Translations under genes and position numbers: made by a program
Source: Cucumis sativus
Taxonomy: Eukaryota > Streptophyta > Magnoliopsida > Cucurbitales > Cucurbitaceae
Assembly: GCF_000004075.3 (NCBI RefSeq)
Contig: NC_026661.2
Span: 4,526,001 to 4,590,000, forward strand
Length of the DNA: 64,000 bases
Reading direction: 5' to 3'
The notes under the pieces: generated by a model
Database searches by the model: none
Told to the model about the DNA's origin: nothing
Seen by the model: the letters and a program-made list of their open reading frames with translations, nothing else
Part shown: positions 38,601 through 49,239 of the stretch, piece by piece
Layout: every line of letters starts with the position of its first letter
Position numbering within the stretch: the first letter of the stretch is position 1

Positions 38601-39648
38601 CTAGCTATTCTATTCATCATCAAATTTCTGAAAAACTACAAGTTTCTATTTAAGCATGCTAGAATCTCTTAGTTTTGAACTTTTACTTCTTCGGTTCTGC
38701 AATTTGACTTTTATCATATGGCGTTAGTCCTCTTCTTGCTTACAAAAAGAGAAGAAATGAGTATTGAATTAAAACACATACAAATGTAAAAAATAATTAG
38801 TAATCTATTGTCCAAATCTCTTTACAGGCTTTGAAGTCAAAGGTCACCGAAATATTTCAAACAACATGGTGGAGAGTATTAGATATTCTCATCAGTATCC
38901 CAGTAACTTACTCTATTGTTTTAAATTTCAAACCATTCATCTCTTATGAGAAACTGAACATTGTAAACCATAACGATATGCAATTTCCAAATCAAATTAC
39001 ATAACCAATAATGAACACATTAGGAAACGGCCTTGGAAAATTCATCAGTCATCCATATACCCAACCCCATATCAAGATTCCTAAAAAGGATGATTTCACA
39101 AGATCAATTAAAATTTAAAAACCCATAGACATGACCTGAACATAGATCAACCGTTACAGCATATACCAGAGGTCAAGGGTTCAACATCCCCACCACCTCT
39201 TATTGTTGAACTTTTTAGAAAAAAAATTACCACATTATCATCATCCATCCCTAACAAATTCCAATCAAACGAGTTTGTGCTCACTTTTGAGAAGAGTAGT
39301 TTTGAAACTCTATCACTAAGAGTAACTACTTTTATAAGAATCGCCGACAAAAAAGAAAAAGAACTTACTTTCGTAGAATTTCTCAAATCACTTTCGATTA
39401 TATAACCACTAAAAAACAGGAGAGAGTATCAAAACACTTTATAGATATGACAAACAATCAAAAGTCAAACTCACAAGTCAAATAAATAGGATCATACAAT
39501 ATCAATAACACTCATCAAGTCGATCAAGATTATGAAACATCACAACACGAAAAGATGAATAATAACACAAGGAAATAAGAGAAGAAGCTACCTGGGACTG
39601 GGAGCTCTGGCAACAACTAACCGGCTCCAACATAGTACCAAAACTCAT
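29610..39648 (-). CDS. KEA3: K+ efflux antiporter 3, chloroplastic (thylakoid K+/H+ antiporter)
   Basis: CPA2-family antiporter of the thylakoid membrane that swaps lumenal H+ for K+ and speeds relaxation of photoprotection (family knowledge). Nineteen coding exons in phase: 39592-39648, 37947-38336, 37076-37177, 36630-36710, 35492-35593, 35025-35102, 34186-34254, 33971-34021, 33586-33699, 33391-33492, 33167-33301, 32572-32753, 32352-32487, 31957-32028, 31758-31859, 31354-31515, 30923-31012, 30644-30805 and 29610-29915. They give 830 residues. The first 115 or so residues are transit peptide and variable; [16 protein letters not shown] opens the membrane domain. The CPA2 Gln-Asp pair spans an exon junction (residues 293-294, [12 protein letters not shown]). 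The TrkA-N/RCK domain starts at [11 protein letters not shown] (about 547-557), with [15 protein letters not shown] and TDAILEDAE following. The last 100 residues are acidic. The intron 32488-32571 has a GC donor. The join from exon 1 is the least certain part. Confidence 0.93.
38405..38586. mobile_element. Possible short LTR in KEA3 first intron
   Basis: A 182-bp segment begins TGTAAA and ends TTTACA, an LTR-like inverted TG...CA end. Inside are a TATATATAAA promoter-like stretch and GAATAAAC, like a polyadenylation signal. The five flanking bases do not match (AACAG and AATTC), so there is no target duplication to confirm it. Confidence 0.35.
39125..39215 (+). repeat. tRNA-like SINE remnant in KEA3 first intron
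   Basis: ATAGATCAACCGTTACAGC, then GGTCAAGGGTTCAACATCCC and a CCACC stretch, resemble the A and B boxes of the remnant at 18970-19060. Degraded; family identity is inferred. Confidence 0.35.
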
Positions 39649-39792
39649 AAATCCAATACACCCAATTTGAATACAGTGAGAAACATTTGCCAGTTTAAAG
39701 ACAAACCCAGAACTTCTAAGCCCAAATTAGAAGCTTAGAACACAAAAATCAAGTAAAGACTGAAAAGGGGGGAAGGAAAATGAAAATGGGGC

Positions 39793-40098
39793 TCAACATC
39801 TGAGGCCAAAAAATACCCACGTTCCAAAGATTTGAGGGATTTTGAATTGTAAGAAGGGAATTGACATAGGGAGAAGTTGGAATGCAGCGAGAGAAATTGG
39901 GAAGATAGAATGGAAATTTGAGTTGGAAATTAGAATAAGCAGAGACCCCAGAAAGGCTAGCAATGTTTTACGTGTCCATTTCTGCGGCCATGGCAATGGC
40001 TGCAATCGGACATGCAATCTAATACAAATCCGGAAGAAGACAATTGAAATGGAACGACGCAAAATCTGAGCCACCAGACTCATGACTCTGTCATCCAT
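39793..40098 (-). other. 101-codon open frame in KEA3 upstream region
   Basis: An ATG frame reading MDDRVMSLVAQILRRS ends at 39793, 145 bp upstream of the proposed KEA3 start and in the same orientation. If transcription begins above 40098 it would be a long upstream ORF. It shows no domain I know and is Leu/Phe/Ser rich. It may be chance sequence in the leader or promoter. Confidence 0.3.
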
Positions 40099-40099
40099 T

Positions 40100-41844
40100 T
40101 GTGGTTAAGAATGAAGAGAGAGTTTTGAAAATAAAATAATTTCTTGTAACATTCAAAGTCACACGTGCAGAGTGCATACACACGTACCTTATTTTTCTTT
40201 TTAAATGAGTAGAACGAAATTATTTTAAATAACAAACCCTAACTAAAATATTTACAAATATAGCAAATTAGTTTATTTTAATATAGGATGGTTCATTACG
40301 TATAGATTATGATATTTTTAAAAAATTTTGGTTTATTTTACTGAAATAGCCGAAAAATCTCCTAAACTCTATACGTTTTGCCAAAGATTTAATATCTATA
40401 TCCAAGTTCATGAAACTTTTGAAAGTTAACCATGTTTTTAAATGAGTATTTTTAACTAGTTATTAAAGTTTAAAATTCACGAGTTTTTTTAAATATGGTA
40501 TATTTGACGTACTTTTGATTTGATACCTAAAATTCAAAATGTTACGTTTCTAATCTTTAAATGTTTTAATTTAGTACCAAAGTTTTAAAATGGTTGAAAT
40601 TTGCGTTTTGTTTTAAATTGATACTTATACTTCAAAGTTTATATATTATACTCATTTTTGGTCTCACTCTCCAGTGGTAATTGCTATTAATTATTTTTGG
40701 AAGAATTATAATTAATTAAATTTCACTATTTTCATTCCTAATAAAATTAAATTTTATTTTTAGCTTTAAATCAATTAATAGACATCAAGACTTAAATTAA
40801 AAGGGTAAATCAATTTTTATAGGTTAAAATGTAATAAATTGACGTAAAAATAAAACTACGTTTTGGATCCTGAAATCCAAATTAAATTTGAACCCAAAAC
40901 CTAAACATTAAAAAAGATATTTTCATGTTTTCATTAGATTGAAAATGAAAAACAATATATTTACATTCTAAACTTTCTTTCAACAAAATTTGTTGAAAAA
41001 CATTTTACGAGATTTGTAATTGTTTCAACGAAACTTCTAAATTATCATACGAACTAATCTATATTCCTTATTGAGACCACTTTTAATCACCAATGCAATT
41101 AATTCTTACCCATGTAGGTTGGATTAGTAAAATGAAATGTGATAATTTATACACAAATGATTTCAACATGAATTCTAACCAAGAGTTTAAATTGAATCGT
41201 TTGTAAAAATTCAATGGTTTAATAAATACAATTATAACTCAAACATGATGTTAAAATGTTTAAATAAGACTTCTTCATTTGGTTGCTAAGGAACGAACTT
41301 GTATGATGCTAACAAAATTTGTATGATATTAAATCTATATGCGACCATGTATGATGAAGCCTGGCATTTGATAGACATATTTTAAATTTTGGGTATCCAA
41401 GTGCTATGATGTCTCAAGCATAACAATACAATTTATAAATTCTTTCCTGAATCATAACAAACAAAAAGAATCACATGCTTGAATATGAATTCTATTTCTC
41501 TTAACAAAATATTATACAATACATTATGAAGCTAATAAACTTAGGACTGTGACATATGAAATCATATTCTAATTTCTTTTAGACCTTCCCAAATTTCACA
41601 CAATTGAACCTTTCAACTTAATCACACTGTCAAATAAAAGTTGTAGCACTTCATTACGTATACATATCACAATCGCAAGAATGGAGACAGAAAAAATTTA
41701 CTTTCACAACACAAAAATGTACATAGAAGAGAAGGAAATCTATTTTCCTTCCCTTTGAAATAGTAAACAGCTTATTGAGTAAGTAATGTTCTAAATATAA
41801 TCACATGATTTAGGGAAAAAAACATAGAGATTGGAGAATAGAAA
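40100..41844. other. Spacer between KEA3 and MSRB2
   Basis: AT-rich, no coding signal. About 40100-40300 is the KEA3 promoter side. The MSRB2 3' UTR probably occupies the last 150-250 bp. No repeats with clear boundaries were seen. Confidence 0.4.
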
Positions 41845-43830
41845 TCACTGAGAGGGAGAAAACTTGAGTGAAATACTATTGACACAATGGCGCTCATTTG
41901 TGGGTGTTCGAAAGCCTTCTCCTTTAAAAACATGACCCAGATGACCACCGCAAGCAGCACATGTGATTTCAGTTCTCATCCCATCAGGGTCAGGCTGGTC
42001 AATACAAAAGCAATGTCATTATTTCAACTCTAGAATGTTGCTGGAGGGAGAACTTTCAATTCTTGTTCTATGTCATTCTTGTTTTCAACTAAATGATAAT
42101 ATGACGTGCTTATTGATCATCACATGCTAGTTTCTTTTCTTTTACCATCTATGAATATTCCTCCGAGTTTGTGTATACTTTGGCTATTCTCAAGGGACAA
42201 CAATATTAAATCTGAGATAGACTACCGTGATTTGGATTCGTTTCTTCTAGGCACTTTATGATATAGGACATATGTAATTGATTTGGTATGACACAATCGA
42301 TAAGAGGATTTTGATATGTTGGTTGTCTGTTTTAGATCATCTATTCTGTCTAGCCCTCTACTTTCTTCGGTTATTTGTCTTTCACTTCTTCATATCTTAT
42401 AGACAACATTTGTCCAATACACATGTTTCGTCAGTAGTTTAGACTCGGGAGTCATTCTAGTTTATTCTTCCTATTTCCATCTGGTCAGAAGGAGCCTCTT
42501 TTCAATAAAGAAACTCCCTCTCTGTTAGAGGAATCTATTGCAATATTGCAGAGAAGTGAGAAAATGATATATCATATTGAACAATACAACGAGCTCCTAA
42601 AAGGTCAGAGTCCTGACTCCTGCACACTAGGAAGGATGGAGGTCAAAAACTTACAGTGCTTTTAATGGCTCCAGGGATACCGTCGAAAAATGCTGGCCAA
42701 CCACAGCCGGAGTTGAATTTGGTATTCGACTTATAAAGAGGTGCCTCACATCCGGCACAGTGATAGACTCCCTCGCCATAGAATTTGTCATAAATGCCAG
42801 TTCCTGGATACCTGTAATACCCCAACTTCAGATCTGTAAAAGGAACTTAATCTTGCAATAGAGATTGACAGAAAATAACACAGATATTATATTGCATTGC
42901 AAAATAAAAATGGAACTTACAATTGCTGATCACTTTGACTCTTTGAGAGTCTAAAAACTCTCCTAAGATTTTGACTAACTTTCCTCTCTCACCCACTCTA
43001 TCTCTGTTCATCCTTTTACTAACCAACTTTTTTAACGAGTCTCTAAAGGCAGAACATGTACTCCTGATCTCCAAAATAATATTCTGTGAGAGCCCTAGTT
43101 AGTGATATATAGATATATTAGGTTTATTAGTAGGATAATAGTAAGGGCATACGGATCATTAGCCAAGGATACCTTGGTTATAAATGTAGTGTGTTACAGT
43201 CCTACTCCTCGGAGAGCGTGCATCAATCTGAAAGGAATATCTATTGTGGGAATTTGGAAGCATGTACACCCCTCAAAAGGCTATGAAATTTTAGTTTCTT
43301 CATTGGTTTTACAAGATATATTTCTAATTCCATCTTTTAGTGTACTTAGCTGTTCTTGAGTTTTCCGAACAAATTGGATTCTAATATATCTCGAACTAGA
43401 CCCCTCACATACTCTGATTCCCTTAACAAATATCCATACAGGCTGCAACTTGCAATCAACAACCAACCACAGAATTAAAGAATAAACACAACCTAAAAAC
43501 GAAAAGACCCACTTACTCTGTTCCTTTTTGCCGGAGAATTCGAAACTGCTCCGGCGAAAGGATGGCTCGCCACTCCTCCTCCGATTTCTGGACTGAATTA
43601 GGCGAAGACATGGCCAAAACACGACTCTGACGGAAGCCACGGGATCTCAGAGGAAAAGCCCCACCAAAACGAGTAGGGGAGATGGCGAAAGAAGTGGGAT
43701 TGGGGGAGAGAGAAGAAGATTGGAAATGGGTTTTGAAGAAGGAGTGAGGCGAAGCGGGAAAGGGTGTGGGGTTGGAGAGAAAAGCTCGAGAGGAAGAGAG
43801 AGGGGAAGTTCGAAGAATAGAAAAGCCCAT
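41845..43830 (-). CDS. MSRB2: Peptide methionine-R-sulfoxide reductase B2, chloroplastic
   Basis: Reduces R-methionine sulfoxide in plastid proteins using thioredoxin or glutaredoxin electrons (family knowledge). Three exons, 43517-43830, 42655-42811 and 41845-41994, give 206 residues. Residues 1 to about 72 are a Ser/Pro/Phe-rich transit peptide; the mature part starts near [19 protein letters not shown]. Zinc cysteines are at about 123 and 126 (CAGC) and 169 and 172 (CAAC). The catalytic cysteine is at about 194 in RHCVNS. The cysteine at about 141 in GCGWPAF occupies the resolving position, which separates B2-type from B1-type plastid enzymes (B1 has GTGWPS there). The acceptor at 42811 yields the conserved QKGTEYPGTG; an alternative upstream acceptor would break this motif. 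Intron 1 contains a probable solo LTR (43085-43409). No lesions are seen. Confidence 0.95.
43085..43409. mobile_element. Probable solo LTR in MSRB2 intron 1
   Basis: A 325-bp segment starts TGTGAG and ends CTCACA, a six-base inverted terminus with TG...CA ends. It holds a TATAAATG promoter-like site. Flanking pentamers TATTC and TACTC match at four of five positions, as expected for an aged target duplication. No internal retroelement sequence remains. Confidence 0.55.
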
Positions 43831-44266
43831 GAGAGAGATGGAAGAAGATTATTCGGCAGAGAAAGGAGAAGATGACGATGAGGATGACGATGATGGGGAA
43901 TTCGATTGCTTGCACTTTGGATCGTGTGGACAATGAGAAGCCAAGAAATAAGAAATAATATCAGGCCACGTTTACCATAGAGTTGTAAGGATATTCTCAA
44001 ATATTGCACCCAAATTCAAACTATTTACCCACTCTATAAAATCATTAAATTCTCTATAGTTTAAATGATATGAGTTTGATTGTGATTGTGATTCATATTG
44101 TTTAAATGGTTACAACTATTTAGACTTGTGTTTTTTACATTGAAATAAACTATAAAATTGTTGGATAGAAAGTTGTAGTAAGTCATCACAATTTGAAAGC
44201 TATTATATTTATTGCTTTTCTTTGGCCAAAAAGAAACAAAACACACTAAGATATCTTAATACAGAA

Positions 44267-45064
44267 TCAATTGTTGTTTATAGGCATTGAAAATCTACAA
44301 GTTGGGCAGTAATGACTTGTCTTCAACCACGTCCTTATACATTCTTCATGAAACATATGCAAGCATGGCATTTGTAACACCACTCCCTCACTTCCTTTCA
44401 TCTTTTTACTAATTTCCTCCAAACAGATAACACAATTAATGCTTTTGTCCTCACCCACTTTCACTATCTCCTCCTTTTCCACTCTCTTCAGCATACTCTC
44501 CATAGCACTCTCGCTTGCTGGAACCATCGTTACTTGTGGTTGATCTATCGTTTCTTCTGGTTGGTCTATTGCATGAATCATTCGAAGAAGCAGCAACTCT
44601 ATCGTAATTTCGAGAGGATATATCTCTTCAAGCAGTACCCCAGAATTATTCTCTCTATCTTCTTCTTTTTTAACCCAGTGTTCTATTATTTCGTCAGCCA
44701 CAAGTTGAATGTTGATGATGCCTCTAAATATCTGAAACTGCTGAAAAAGTAATCGCTTCAAAGTTCTGTTACCATGCCTGAAGACGGAGACAGGAAGTTG
44801 GAAAGTTGGAAAGGGATGGTGTGAAACTATGTGTTCAATCATTAAAGTTGATGCAAATGTGTCGCCTTCTTCATCTGCTTGAAAGTGTTGGCATTTGACT
44901 TCAACTTTTAACTTCAGGTTGATCTGTTTGACAAATGTTGGGGAGTTGTGTGGAGTTTGATTTTGGCTTTGTGGTTGAAGGCTCAAGTCGGGATCGGTAA
45001 TTCTTAGTGACATACCCATGAAGCAACCAGTAGACATACAATCATCAAAGTTATGTTCGGCCAT
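44267..45064 (-). CDS. RING-H2 zinc-finger protein, cluster copy 1
   Basis: Intronless, 265 residues, starting MAEHNFDDC. The C-terminal RING has all eight zinc ligands in C-x2-C-x19-C-x-H-x2-H-x2-C-x10-C-x2-C spacing (about residues 211-256; CVICLEE, CLHMFHEEC, CPTC), so a ubiquitin E3 ligase role is the natural inference. Residues 1-200 show no known domain, transmembrane helix or signal peptide. They carry stretches shared with the other copies: MGMSLRITD, KVEVKCQHFQ, LPVSVFRHGNRTLKRLLFQ, EIIEHWVKK and EIYPLEITIELL. An in-frame ATG nine codons upstream exists, but the start at 45064 matches every paralogue. The gene belongs to a minus-strand tandem family with copies at 48318, 50243, 52117 (broken) and 61309, with shared promoter and 3' flank. 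Substrate and partner are unknown. Confidence 0.88.
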   Translation of the reverse strand: MAEHNFDDCMSTGCFMGMSLRITDPDLSLQPQSQNQTPHNSPTFVKQINLKLKVEVKCQHFQADEEGDTFASTLMIEHIVSHHPFPTFQLPVSVFRHGNRTLKRLLFQQFQIFRGIINIQLVADEIIEHWVKKEEDRENNSGVLLEEIYPLEITIELLLLRMIHAIDQPEETIDQPQVTMVPASESAMESMLKRVEKEEIVKVGEDKSINCVICLEEISKKMKGSEGVVLQMPCLHMFHEECIRTWLKTSHYCPTCRFSMPINNN

Positions 45065-45139
45065 TGCGGTTGAGATGAAGACGAAGACCAAGTGGAGAGA
45101 GTTATAGCGATGAGAAGATGTGAAAATATGAGAATAGAA

Positions 45140-45217
45140 TGAAAGATATATATAAGAGAGACTTTTCCAATTTCCTTAAGGTTTTAGAAAACGGAATTCC
45201 ATTAGGAAACCAATAAA
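45140..45217 (-). promoter_or_regulatory. Conserved promoter block of RING copy 1
   Basis: A TATATATA element (about 45146-45154 read minus) lies about 85 bp upstream of the ATG. At 45191-45217 is a block with palindromic GGAATTCC and an inverted CCAAT box (ATTGG on the sense strand). The same block precedes copies 2 and 3, the broken copy and copy 5. Confidence 0.5.
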
Positions 45218-45329
45218 AGATTAATTAATTTCTTAAACTAATATCTCTTTTGATTTTTTTATTTGGTAAAACTATTTTTTTTCTAAATATCTATTTTTCC
45301 TACTTGGAATAGCAAATAGAAATTTATAT

Positions 45330-45395
45330 ATTTATTTATTTTTTATATACCTGAGTGTCACAAATTTATTTATTTTTTATATACCTGAGTGTCAC
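45330..45395. repeat. Tandem duplication, period 34 bp
   Basis: Two nearly identical copies of a unit running from ATTTATTTATTTTTTATA to CTGAGTGTCAC sit back to back upstream of RING copy 1. Probably replication slippage. Confidence 0.85.
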
Positions 45396-46327
45396 GTCAG
45401 CTTACATGATGATTAAATTTCATATAACTAATTACTGAGACCATGAGTTAAATTTAAACACTTACATGTTTGGTTAGATTTTTTTATAGTGAATTTTGTT
45501 TGGTTTGTCATGTACTAAAAATATTTATACTTAACCCAAATTACCATAAAAGATTAGTAAACACGGATCTAATTTCATAAAAAATATATATTTTTATTAT
45601 TTTAAAAAAATATACTTTGAAAGTAATGACATGAGATCTTGAAACTAACTGTTTTAAAATTTTAAAATTTGTAAATTAAAATCAAGTATTAAGCTTTTTT
45701 TCCTATTAAATTATTTTAGATCATTTTATTTTAAAAGTGAAGTATAATGATATTTAAATTCATATAGAAGATATTCATTTCTTTTTCTTTTCTTTTAAAT
45801 AAATAAATAAATAGAAGAATAGGAAATTAGAGCTTAATTTATTGTATTGTTTTAGTAATTATTTCTAGTAAAAAAGAAAAAAAAAATGAGATATTTTTTC
45901 AACTATACTTTATTTCTTTCAACACCGTAATACTAATATTAATAAAATTGGAAAGTGATAGTATCGAGGGCAATTTTATAATTTTCATATAAGAAAAAAT
46001 GGTCAATTTTCCATTCAATCACCTAAATTTCATTTTCTAAAAATTTGGATTTTAACGATTTCTCTATAGTTTCTAAAAAATGCATTATTCTAATTTGTCA
46101 TACGTTACAATTTTTTTCAACATAGTTTTTTTTTTGACAAAATTAAACACTTCAAAATCTCAATCAAACACACGCTACACCTCGCCATTTACCACTCAGC
46201 CAATATTTAAAGTGTAATTGTTAATTATTTTAGAATTTATATTTTTTTCATAAACATTTATGTTTTGATTGTTTTTACATATAGTAAAATGAACAAAAAA
46301 ATATTTATAAATATAGTGGAATATCAA

Positions 46328-46521
46328 AGTGCGGATGCTTTATTTATCACCAAGTCGAGATGAATACTATATGGTAGCGACAGGAAATTCTTTGGCACTG
46401 AATCCAGGTATTCAGGAAGAACAGATTGTTCCAGCTCGATACCGTCAAGAATTCTTGACTATTGAATGGGAACAAGTTCATCTTCGAAGTATTTTTCCCT
46501 TCCAATATTACTTTTTTTTTT
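46328..46521 (+). pseudogene. rpoB: Nuclear insertion of plastid DNA: rpoB fragment
   Basis: About 190 bp translate to [20 protein letters not shown] and then [20 protein letters not shown] and [14 protein letters not shown]. This is the plastid RNA polymerase beta subunit, a chloroplast gene that has no reason to be in a nuclear spacer. The frame is still open across the insert, which suggests either recency or chance. The ends are marked by AGTGCGG at 46328-46334 and again at 46522-46528. Homologous flank sequence without the insert is present next to RING copies 2 and 3. There is no promoter or start region, so it should not be functional. Confidence 0.88.
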
Positions 46522-46839
46522 AGTGCGGTAAAAGGATGATATTTTGTTATATTTGTGTATATAGTTTTATCATTTAAAATAATTTTCTTTTTATTTTATT
46601 TATGTTTTTTTTACTTTAAGTTATAAATTATCTATAACTATATTTTTTTAAACCATTTATACACATTCTTTAACTAATACACATTTCTTAGCTAAATAAC
46701 TGTCTACTTCTCTTTATGGCCTCTTTTAACACAAATGTGAAGAGAAATTAAAGTATTGTCTACCACTAGTTTACTATGTTACCTTCCAAGCGATCAATGA
46801 GCACACAAAATTGATAACTCAGTTCAGTGTAAATCGGTT

Positions 46840-47220
46840 ACACATATGGAGGACAGTGTGTCCAAAAAAGATAACCTCACTAATAAGAGTGTTAACCAAT
46901 TACAGTGTATAATTTATTTGTAATGATAACCAAACTACACAGTAACTCATGCATGACATTATCATATTAATTTTTCACCTATGGCTATTTCTAGGTGTGA
47001 GACTTCTTGTCACAGTAACTTCGAGTCTTTGTATTAGTGGAGAGTGTCTTTGGGCTCTGCCCATAAGACACTCTTTGCATGCAACTTGGAAGCTCCCCTC
47101 AAAGTGTAAAACTCCTTCACTTGAAACAATATTTTCTTTCTTTCTACCGAGCAAAGGGGAAGTTCTCTTTGCTCAAAATGACTTAGACTCTCCATAGAAT
47201 CTCTTTCTTAGATGAAACAT
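46840..47220 (+). repeat. Duplicated LTR-like block, copy A
   Basis: Shares GGAGGACAGTGTGTCCAAAA, a GTGTGAGACTT stretch and GTGTCTTTGGGCTC with 49560-49800. The later part (CTTGGAAGCTCCCCTC, AAACTCCTTCACTTG) looks like the 3' half of a Copia LTR. It has no coding capacity. It lies between RING copies 1 and 2 and was probably carried along by the tandem duplication. Confidence 0.55.
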
Positions 47221-48317
47221 GATATAAGGGTATGGGATGTAGATTAATTAAATATACCTCCAAAAGATGTATAGCAACACTCTCATTTTACACATTACTA
47301 AAACAGTCACAACAACGTAACACAATATTGCTAAAAAACGAACTGAATGACCAACCTTAGCAGTGGACTAAGTGTCCTTCCAATATGCACAACAAAATCA
47401 CAAACAACAAACCTAACTTCTATAGCAATCATACACACTGTATAAGAGGAAAGATATCAAAAAGACAGTGATAACAAAGGAAGCCATTGATAAAGGAAGG
47501 TATTATGCATAACCATTTGCTCTCATTACTTTCTAAGTTAGTATGAAATCACCATTTAATTTGGCCGCCACACTTGTTTTTTTAGTATTTCATTTTTAGT
47601 ATTTCATTAGTTCATCATCGGTACTCATATCTACAATATTTGATTTTTTATATGTACTGTTTATAGTATTGACGTAGAAATCGACTTCTTTTTCATCTAT
47701 TGGTATATGATTATTGTTTCTTATATATATTGATGAAACATTATAGCACTAGATTGATAACCTTAGAATGAATGTTGTTATAATAACAAAAGTTTAAAAA
47801 ATATCTTACTGGCGATATCAACTCCACAGTAATAACTAGTAGATCAGTAAGATGAAGAAAGAAGGGTTATAAAATTGTTAAATTGGCCAAAATCGCTACC
47901 GATGCTGGTATGATCTCCACATTTGAAAGGGCAAATGATGGAAATTGAGACAAAAATATTCTTACCAAATATGCATTTGATCCAACAATACCGATAACAC
48001 AAATGTAAAGATAACAAATTCATAATTCCATACACAGTTACAACAACAATATCATTAATGATATGCTCAATCACATCTTCAGCCTTCCACAATCTCATGA
48101 ATTTCCATTTGTCTTTGTTTTTTATTGGTTATAACTATATGGACCTATAAAATAGGTTAATAATATTCTTCTTAAGAAAATCCTTGATATATACTAAAAC
48201 AAACTATAAAATTGTTGGACAGAAAGTTGTTGTAAGTCATAGCAATTTGAGAACTATTATATTTATTGCCATTCCTGGCCGAAAAGAAACAAAACACACT
48301 AAAATCTATATACAGAA

Positions 48318-49085
48318 TCAATTGTTGTTTATAGGCATTGAAAATCTACAAGTTGGACAGTAATGACTTGTCTTCAACCACTTCCTTATACATTCTTCAT
48401 GAAACATATGCAAACATGGCATTTGTAACACCACTCCCTCACTTCCTTTCTCCTCTTTACTAATTTTCTCCAAGCAAATAACACAACTAATGCTTTTGTA
48501 GTCACCTACTTTCATTATTTCTTCGTTTTCCACTCTCTTCAGCATACTCTTCATAGCACTGTCGCTTGTTGGAACCATCCTTACTTGTGGTTGATCTATC
48601 GTTTCTTGTGGTTGGTCTACTGCATCAATCATTTGAAGAACCAACACCTCTATCGTAATTTCAAGAGGATAAATCTCTTCAAACACCCCAGAATTATTCT
48701 CTTTATCATCTTCTACTTTTTTAACCCAATGTTTTATTATTTGGTCAGTCACAAGTTCAATGTTGATGATGGCTCTAAACATCTGAAACTTCTGAAAAAG
48801 TAATCGCTTCAAAGTTTTGTCACCATGTTTGAAGATGGAGACAGGAAGTTGCAAAGCTGGAAAGGGCTGGTGTGCAATTATGTGTTCACTAAGAAAAGTT
48901 GTTGCAAATGTGGTGTCTTCTTCACCTGCTTGAAAGTGTTGGCATTTGACTTCAACTTTGAAATTCAGGTCGATTTGTTTGACAGATGTTGGCGAGTTTG
49001 ATCGAGTTTGAATGGGATCGGTAATTCTTAGTGACATACCCATGTAGTAACCAGACGTACAATCATCAAAGTTTTGTTCGGCCAT
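48318..49085 (-). CDS. RING-H2 zinc-finger protein, cluster copy 2
   Basis: Intronless, 255 residues starting MAEQNFDDC, closely similar to copy 1 throughout. All eight RING ligands are kept (CVICLEK, CLHMFHEEC, CPTC). The only notable change near the RING is Lys for Glu after CVICLE. The N-terminal region is shorter by about ten residues around MGMSLRITDPIQTRSNSPTS. The frame is open 35 codons upstream of this ATG with a hydrophobic stretch (FIFISTS), but that segment is leader sequence shared with copy 3 and contains the promoter TATA, so the ATG at 49085 is preferred. Probable E3 ubiquitin ligase, cytosolic or nuclear by lack of a signal peptide; this is inferred from the RING only. Confidence 0.88.
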   Translation of the reverse strand: MAEQNFDDCTSGYYMGMSLRITDPIQTRSNSPTSVKQIDLNFKVEVKCQHFQAGEEDTTFATTFLSEHIIAHQPFPALQLPVSIFKHGDKTLKRLLFQKFQMFRAIINIELVTDQIIKHWVKKVEDDKENNSGVFEEIYPLEITIEVLVLQMIDAVDQPQETIDQPQVRMVPTSDSAMKSMLKRVENEEIMKVGDYKSISCVICLEKISKEEKGSEGVVLQMPCLHMFHEECIRKWLKTSHYCPTCRFSMPINNN

Positions 49086-49159
49086 TGAGGTTGAGATGAA
49101 TATGAAGACTAAGTGGAGAGAGTTATAGTGATGAGAAGATGTGAAATATGAGAAAAGAA

Positions 49160-49239
49160 TGAAAGATATATATATTAGATAGATTTTCATATTTCCTTAA
49201 GGATTTACAAAACGGAATTCCATTAGGAAACCAATAAAA
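49160..49239 (-). promoter_or_regulatory. Conserved promoter block of RING copy 2
   Basis: TATATATA at about 49166-49174 and the GGAATTCC / inverted CCAAT block at 49211-49239, in the same order and spacing as upstream of copy 1. Confidence 0.5.

Noticed and set aside
44534..44752. Plus-strand open frame MWLIYRFFWLVY..., also seen at 48585-48803 and 50507-50725
   Set aside because: It is the antisense shadow of the RING coding region and repeats only because the genes are paralogous. No start context or independent constraint can be seen.
48318..49190. Longer frames upstream of RING copies 2 and 3, giving a hydrophobic N-terminus that could be read as a signal peptide
   Set aside because: The extension covers the TATA box and leader, differs between copies upstream of FIFISTS, and is absent in copies 4 and 5. 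The MAE start is common to all.
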